DNA from: Pseudobacteriovorax antillogorgiicola | GTDB taxonomy: Bacteria; Bdellovibrionota_B; Oligoflexia; Oligoflexales; Oligoflexaceae | Length of the DNA stretch: 64,000 nt | Reading direction: 5' to 3' | Assembly (NCBI RefSeq): GCF_900177345.1 | Contig: NZ_FWZT01000002.1 | Span: 248,001-312,000 of the forward strand | In this document: positions 61,141-64,000 of the stretch, in pieces | Position numbering within the stretch: the stretch's first letter is position 1 | Layout: each line of letters begins with the position of its first letter | Translations under genes and position numbers: made by a program | Notes under the pieces: model-generated | Database searches by the model: none | Seen by the model: the letters and a program-made list of their open reading frames with translations, nothing else | Told to the model about the DNA's origin: nothing

Positions 61141-61608
61141 CTAAGAGTCTGCGGGCAGATTTTTGATTTTTTGAAGAGCGCCTCGTGAGGCATCTTCAAC
61201 CAATCGAATGACAGCTTCAAAGCCTTCGAGCCCCCCAAAGTAGGGGTCTGGAACTTCGCGATCCTCACCTAAAGAGAACTCACAGAATAGGTGGAGCTTA
61301 TCTTTAAGGCTCTCATCGGGGCAGATGGCTGCTAGGTTATTTAGGTTGCTGCGGTCCATAGCAAAGATGACATCGAACTTATGAAAGTCCTGAGCTATGA
61401 CTTGCCGCGATCGGCTTATAGAGTGGTACCCATGGCGCTCTAAGGCTTCTATCATGCGCTGGTCCGCTGGCTCACCTTGGTGGTAGGCTGAAGTCCCTGC
61501 AGAGTCGATCGTTAAGGGTATCTGGTCTTGCTCGGCCAAATGGCGAAGTATGGTCTCCGCAGCGGGAGACCGACAAATGTTGCCTAGGCACACACAAAGG
61601 ACATTCAT
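61141..61608 (-). CDS. Low-molecular-weight protein tyrosine phosphatase
   Basis: 155 residues. Catalytic loop C7-LGNIC-R13-S14 (CX5R) and general acid Asp in VPDPYFGG. Removes phosphate from protein tyrosine, or acts on small aryl phosphates. Last of a three-gene operon. Confidence 0.95.
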   Translation of the reverse strand: MNVLCVCLGNICRSPAAETILRHLAEQDQIPLTIDSAGTSAYHQGEPADQRMIEALERHGYHSISRSRQVIAQDFHKFDVIFAMDRSNLNNLAAICPDESLKDKLHLFCEFSLGEDREVPDPYFGGLEGFEAVIRLVEDASRGALQKIKNLPADS

Positions 61609-61618
61609 ATAAACCTAA

Positions 61619-61969
61619 CTAGGGGCTCAATATATACAGGCTACCGTCGTCGGCGTCTGCAACAATGGCATTAAAATTGCGGTCGATTCTGAATTCAATA
61701 GACTCGCCGTCATCCAGATCAGCTGAGACACGATATCCACATAGCAATGGAGTTACAATGCTCCAGTATGTATTGATATCGACCTTAACCACCACCACCG
61801 TGCGATCAAGGTTTTCAAGTGTTTCGGGCAGCTGAGGGTAGGCGACAGCCTCCTGAAGATCTTGGGTCAAATAGTAATCTTTCAATGACCGAAATACGGT
61901 ATCCGACCCACTACCAAAACCGCTCAGTGACGTTATGAGTACGACTAGTGCTAATGCAAACTTTCTCAT
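61619..61969 (-). CDS. Small exported hypothetical protein
   Basis: 116 residues with a signal peptide (MRKFALALVVLITSLSGFGS). The rest is acidic with VVVVKVDINTYWSIV and DGSLYILS strands. ATG 61969 has AGGAGG upstream and overlaps the previous stop (ATGA). Not recognised. Confidence 0.7.
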   Translation of the reverse strand: MRKFALALVVLITSLSGFGSGSDTVFRSLKDYYLTQDLQEAVAYPQLPETLENLDRTVVVVKVDINTYWSIVTPLLCGYRVSADLDDGESIEFRIDRNFNAIVADADDGSLYILSP

Positions 61970-62742
61970 GATTGTGCCCCCTCCTGACCTGTCCATTCTT
62001 CCTTGTCGTATAATGAGTACATTAAGTTACAAAAGAAGTGAACACTTCCCTCTGATTGAGGGCTATTTTTTAGTGTATTTAAGTCTCGAATAAAGTTTCT
62101 TATGAGAATTTTAAGTTTTGGCACGGCATCTTCTGAGATGGCTCCCGTTGCATGCATCAAGCTGGCGCCATCAGTGCCCACTAGGCTTTTATCGAAGTGT
62201 TCAACACTATGCTTCACCTGTTCAAGGGTATCCTCAATATTACCAATCGCCCAATTGTCGTGGGTGTATTTAATTGTGCCATCAGCTTGTTCAACGAGGA
62301 TTTCAGCTTCCAGCATTTCCTCCAAGGCCTCAATACCTAGCTGGCCAGCAAGGCGATTGATGGGGTCGCGATGAGTGCCGACCTGGGTAGCGGCCATATT
62401 GAAAATACGATTGTGAGGCTCACGGGCTAGGAATCTCTTAAGAGCACCCTCATTGGCTTCGGGTCGAATCATCGGGCTGTAGCACTCATCCATCAAGTCC
62501 CCGATAGTGGGAAAATGCTTCTTCAGAAAAGCGATACGCTGTGGTGTCGTCATCACAACTTCGCTGATGGAAAGAGCACTGTATGGATGAGGGGTGCTTT
62601 CATTTTGTGCGATTCTACGGATGGTTGAATAGGCTATGTTACAGCGGCGAGAGAGGCTCGATAAACTACGGCCCCGGCCACCTTCGAGCCAGTTCGAAAT
62701 TGCATCAACCAAGTCCTTCAATAAACTTTGCTCGTCAACCAT
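61966..62742 (-). CDS. HTH-type regulator-like protein
   Basis: 258 residues. The N-terminal helix-turn-helix (RSLSSLSRRCNIAYSTIRRIAQNES) is clear; the rest is helical, possibly a ligand- or partner-binding domain. The ATG at 62742 has AGGA nearby; an earlier ATG (62757) is possible. It may control the exported protein and phosphatase genes downstream in the same operon. Confidence 0.6.
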   Translation of the reverse strand: MVDEQSLLKDLVDAISNWLEGGRGRSLSSLSRRCNIAYSTIRRIAQNESTPHPYSALSISEVVMTTPQRIAFLKKHFPTIGDLMDECYSPMIRPEANEGALKRFLAREPHNRIFNMAATQVGTHRDPINRLAGQLGIEALEEMLEAEILVEQADGTIKYTHDNWAIGNIEDTLEQVKHSVEHFDKSLVGTDGASLMHATGAISEDAVPKLKILIRNFIRDLNTLKNSPQSEGSVHFFCNLMYSLYDKEEWTGQEGAQS

Positions 62743-62847
62743 GACATTATCCTGCATCCGTATAGACGATCTTGGGCTTTAAGGGATTCTCGATAAAAAA
62801 CATATAATGAGCGGATTTGCAATTCAAAAGTGCCCGGAGTGAGCAGT

Positions 62848-62943
62848 ATGGACACTGAAAGTGCTCACCTCGCTCGAAAACTTTGCCAGCAATTTCCTTT
62901 GATTGTTGACAGAATTCATGGTGTTTGGAAGAAGAGTGGGTAG
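62848..62943 (+). CDS. Possible small protein, 31 residues
   Basis: MDTESAHLARKLCQQFPLIV followed by DRIHGVWKKSG; GGAG is 8 bases before ATG. Divergent from the HTH gene. Short and unsupported by any relative, so it could be chance or a gene start left after a deletion. Confidence 0.3.
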   Translation: MDTESAHLARKLCQQFPLIVDRIHGVWKKSG

Positions 62944-63263
62944 GTCGTCAACGCTTTCTAACTTATGGCCTCAGCAGATGCCGAGGATCATAAGCCAGCT
63001 TCGCCACCCTTACTTTTTGCGCTAGAAAAAGTCGGGTGAAGGTCTAAATTAAAGCAATTAGAGATCCTTATAGCGACGTGTGCAGAAGCCGTCAAGGTTT
63101 CGTTAGGGAGATTGTTGATGGTCGTGCCCCTCCCCGTCGAAGTTTGCTTTGGAGTTCTTTGTTCCGAAGTGTCCCGGGAGTTTAAACACTCCTTTCGACG
63201 GTCGCCGTCCTTTAACCGAAAGGTTTCAATACTCTGCAATGGGCAGCACCCCTGCCCCCCTCC

Positions 63264-63387
63264 TAAATGCTTTGATATTGGGGTTTACTCTTCGTTGCTT
63301 CGTGGGAAAAGTGTCCTCATGATGCTCGCATCACTCCGGTACTTTTCCCCCTTGCGCCTTGATTAAACCCCAATATCAAAGCATTTA
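63264..63387. repeat. Perfect 24-bp inverted repeat with nested stem
   Basis: Arms 63264-63287 and 63364-63387 are exact reverse complements (starting TAAATGCTTTGATATTGGGG). Inside, GGGAAAAGT and ACTTTTCCC (63302-63310 and 63341-63350 region) make a second stem, so the whole 124 bases can fold into one long hairpin. Confidence 0.8.
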
Positions 63388-63413
63388 GCCTCTTACTGTG
63401 CGGCTGTTTTGCT

Positions 63414-63570
63414 GCTCCTACTTTGTAGGTCGCTCTTTTTGCTCCTACTTTGTAGGTCGCTCTTTTGCCCTACTTTGTAGGTCGCTCTTTTGCCCTACTT
63501 TGTAGGTCGCTCTTTGTGCTCCTACTTTGTAGGTCGCTCTTTTTGCTCCTACTTTGTAGGTCGCTCTTTT
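63414..63570. repeat. Tandem array of six 25-27-bp units
   Basis: Core CCTACTTTGTAGGTCGCTCT repeated six times, at 63414, 63441, 63467, 63492, 63518 and 63545, differing only in the number of Ts and one or two bases at the junctions. Each core holds a CCTAC-TTT-GTAGG palindrome. A seventh, degenerate unit follows. Confidence 0.9.
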
Positions 63571-63596
63571 GCTCTTACTCTGTTGTGGCCTTGATG

Positions 63597-64000
63597 CTAC
63601 TGCTCTTGTTTTGTTGGAGGTGGGAGGCTTTGGATCTGATTGTCAAAGCTCGCATTTTTCCGCTTTAATTGAGGCTTGGTTCTCTTATCAGGGTAAAACT
63701 CGTCGCACATCAATTGCGCATTAAATAGCATTACCTCATATCGTGTATAGACACCATGCCCAAACACCGTCTTCATAAAATTAGGAACCATAATACCGCT
63801 GTCTCGGTAGTCCACTAAATAAGTCGTACCAAACTCCTGAACCCGCATACCCTTTGCGACGTTTTCCAACCAGCCCTTGGGATCGACTCCTGGCCCGAGT
63901 AGCTTATCTATCTCCCGATTAATCTTTCTATCCTGGCTGCTTTGTGCCAGCGAATCTGAACCTGCAATTCCCCACTGCTGAACATAATCTCCACCAGCAG
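63597..64000 (-). CDS. C-terminal part of an unknown protein (partial)
   Basis: About 134 residues enter from the right edge and end at 63597. Sequence AGGDYVQQWGIAGSDSLAQS and later RVQEFGTTYLVDYRDSGIMV are recognisable as globular; the last 30 residues are basic and polar. No family recognised. Read-through of the window edge, so the start is not visible. Confidence 0.6.
   Translation of the reverse strand, partial: AGGDYVQQWGIAGSDSLAQSSQDRKINREIDKLLGPGVDPKGWLENVAKGMRVQEFGTTYLVDYRDSGIMVPNFMKTVFGHGVYTRYEVMLFNAQLMCDEFYPDKRTKPQLKRKNASFDNQIQSLPPPTKQEQ

Larger units (their letters stand above)
62944..63596. other. Non-coding repeat-rich region
   Basis: 653 bases with no credible gene. Three kinds of structure occur: a CCGTCGAA (63134-63141)/TTCGACGG (63194-63201) inverted repeat, a 24-bp perfect inverted repeat (63264-63387), and a six-copy tandem array (63414-63570). 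It may be a large terminator/RNA region, a mobile-element remnant or a rearrangement hotspot. Confidence 0.55.

Noticed and set aside
63264-63387. Integron attC site
   Set aside because: The ends lack the RYYYAAC and GTTRRRY core sites, no integrase or cassette is nearby.
63414-63570. CRISPR array
   Set aside because: There are no unique spacers: units are directly joined and palindromic, and no cas genes are nearby.
63465-63668. Leu/Ser/Arg-rich frame through the tandem array
   Set aside because: The repeated residues come directly from translating the 25-27-bp repeats; no ribosome site, no conserved part.

Overview
The window comes from a Gram-negative bacterium with an outer membrane. 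It carries the end of a type II secretion operon, a TolC-type outer-membrane channel, several lipoproteins with clear lipoboxes, lgt, and beta-barrel-like exported proteins. Base composition is moderate and genes are tightly packed, often with ATGA overlaps. The elongation factor G is of the spdEFG1/mitochondrial-EFG1 type, which is known from spirochaetes, planctomycetes and delta-proteobacteria-like lineages. With DUF3047 proteins, PrkA and a GspN-type secretion protein, this suggests a Bdellovibrionota/Oligoflexia-like or related delta-proteobacterial genome; that placement is inference. I found no rRNA, tRNA, insertion sequence or CRISPR array.

Layout. 1-4.1 kb: end of a T2SS operon (gspM-like tail, gspN), a terminator, then a FliT-like helical protein, a glycosyltransferase-TPR protein and an unknown. 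4.1-10.6 kb: a 59-residue gene, an XRE-PAS regulator divergent from a single-domain response regulator, fusA, a membrane-anchored acidic protein, a second stand-alone receiver and a DUF1328 peptide. 10.6-25.2 kb: envelope and exported proteins (OmpA-like, SGNH lipoprotein, DUF3047 pair, TolC, subtilisin lipoprotein, DUF481), a HelD helicase, a DUF2797 zinc protein and an adenylate/guanylate cyclase gene with two compensating frameshifts. 25.4-30.5 kb: a ChaN-like lipoprotein and a compact fatty-acid-synthase-like operon (enoyl reductase, dehydratase, ketosynthase, ACP, acyltransferase, phosphopantetheinyl transferase) behind a perfect 13-bp palindrome. 30.6-44.3 kb: housekeeping genes (prs, infC, prkA, phoH-PIN, purH, rarA, mnmA).

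44.5-50.5 kb is the most unusual part. It is a five-gene operon encoding a small secreted Cys-containing peptide, an orphan oligopeptide-binding protein, an aKG-HExxH-type peptide beta-hydroxylase-like protein, a membrane histidine kinase and a sigma-54 response regulator. The gene overlaps suggest one transcription unit, and I propose a peptide-modification and peptide-sensing circuit. 50.7-56 kb: DUF6279 lipoprotein, aromatic amino acid hydroxylase, pyrF-pyrE and an animal-type glutaminyl cyclase. 56-57.8 kb: an interrupted small reading frame followed by an Xre/RES toxin-antitoxin pair. 57.8-62.8 kb: a degenerate sensor kinase, lgt, a MarR regulator and a three-gene operon ending in a low-molecular-weight tyrosine phosphatase. 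62.9-63.6 kb is non-coding and rich in inverted and tandem repeats; a partial unknown gene runs off the right edge.
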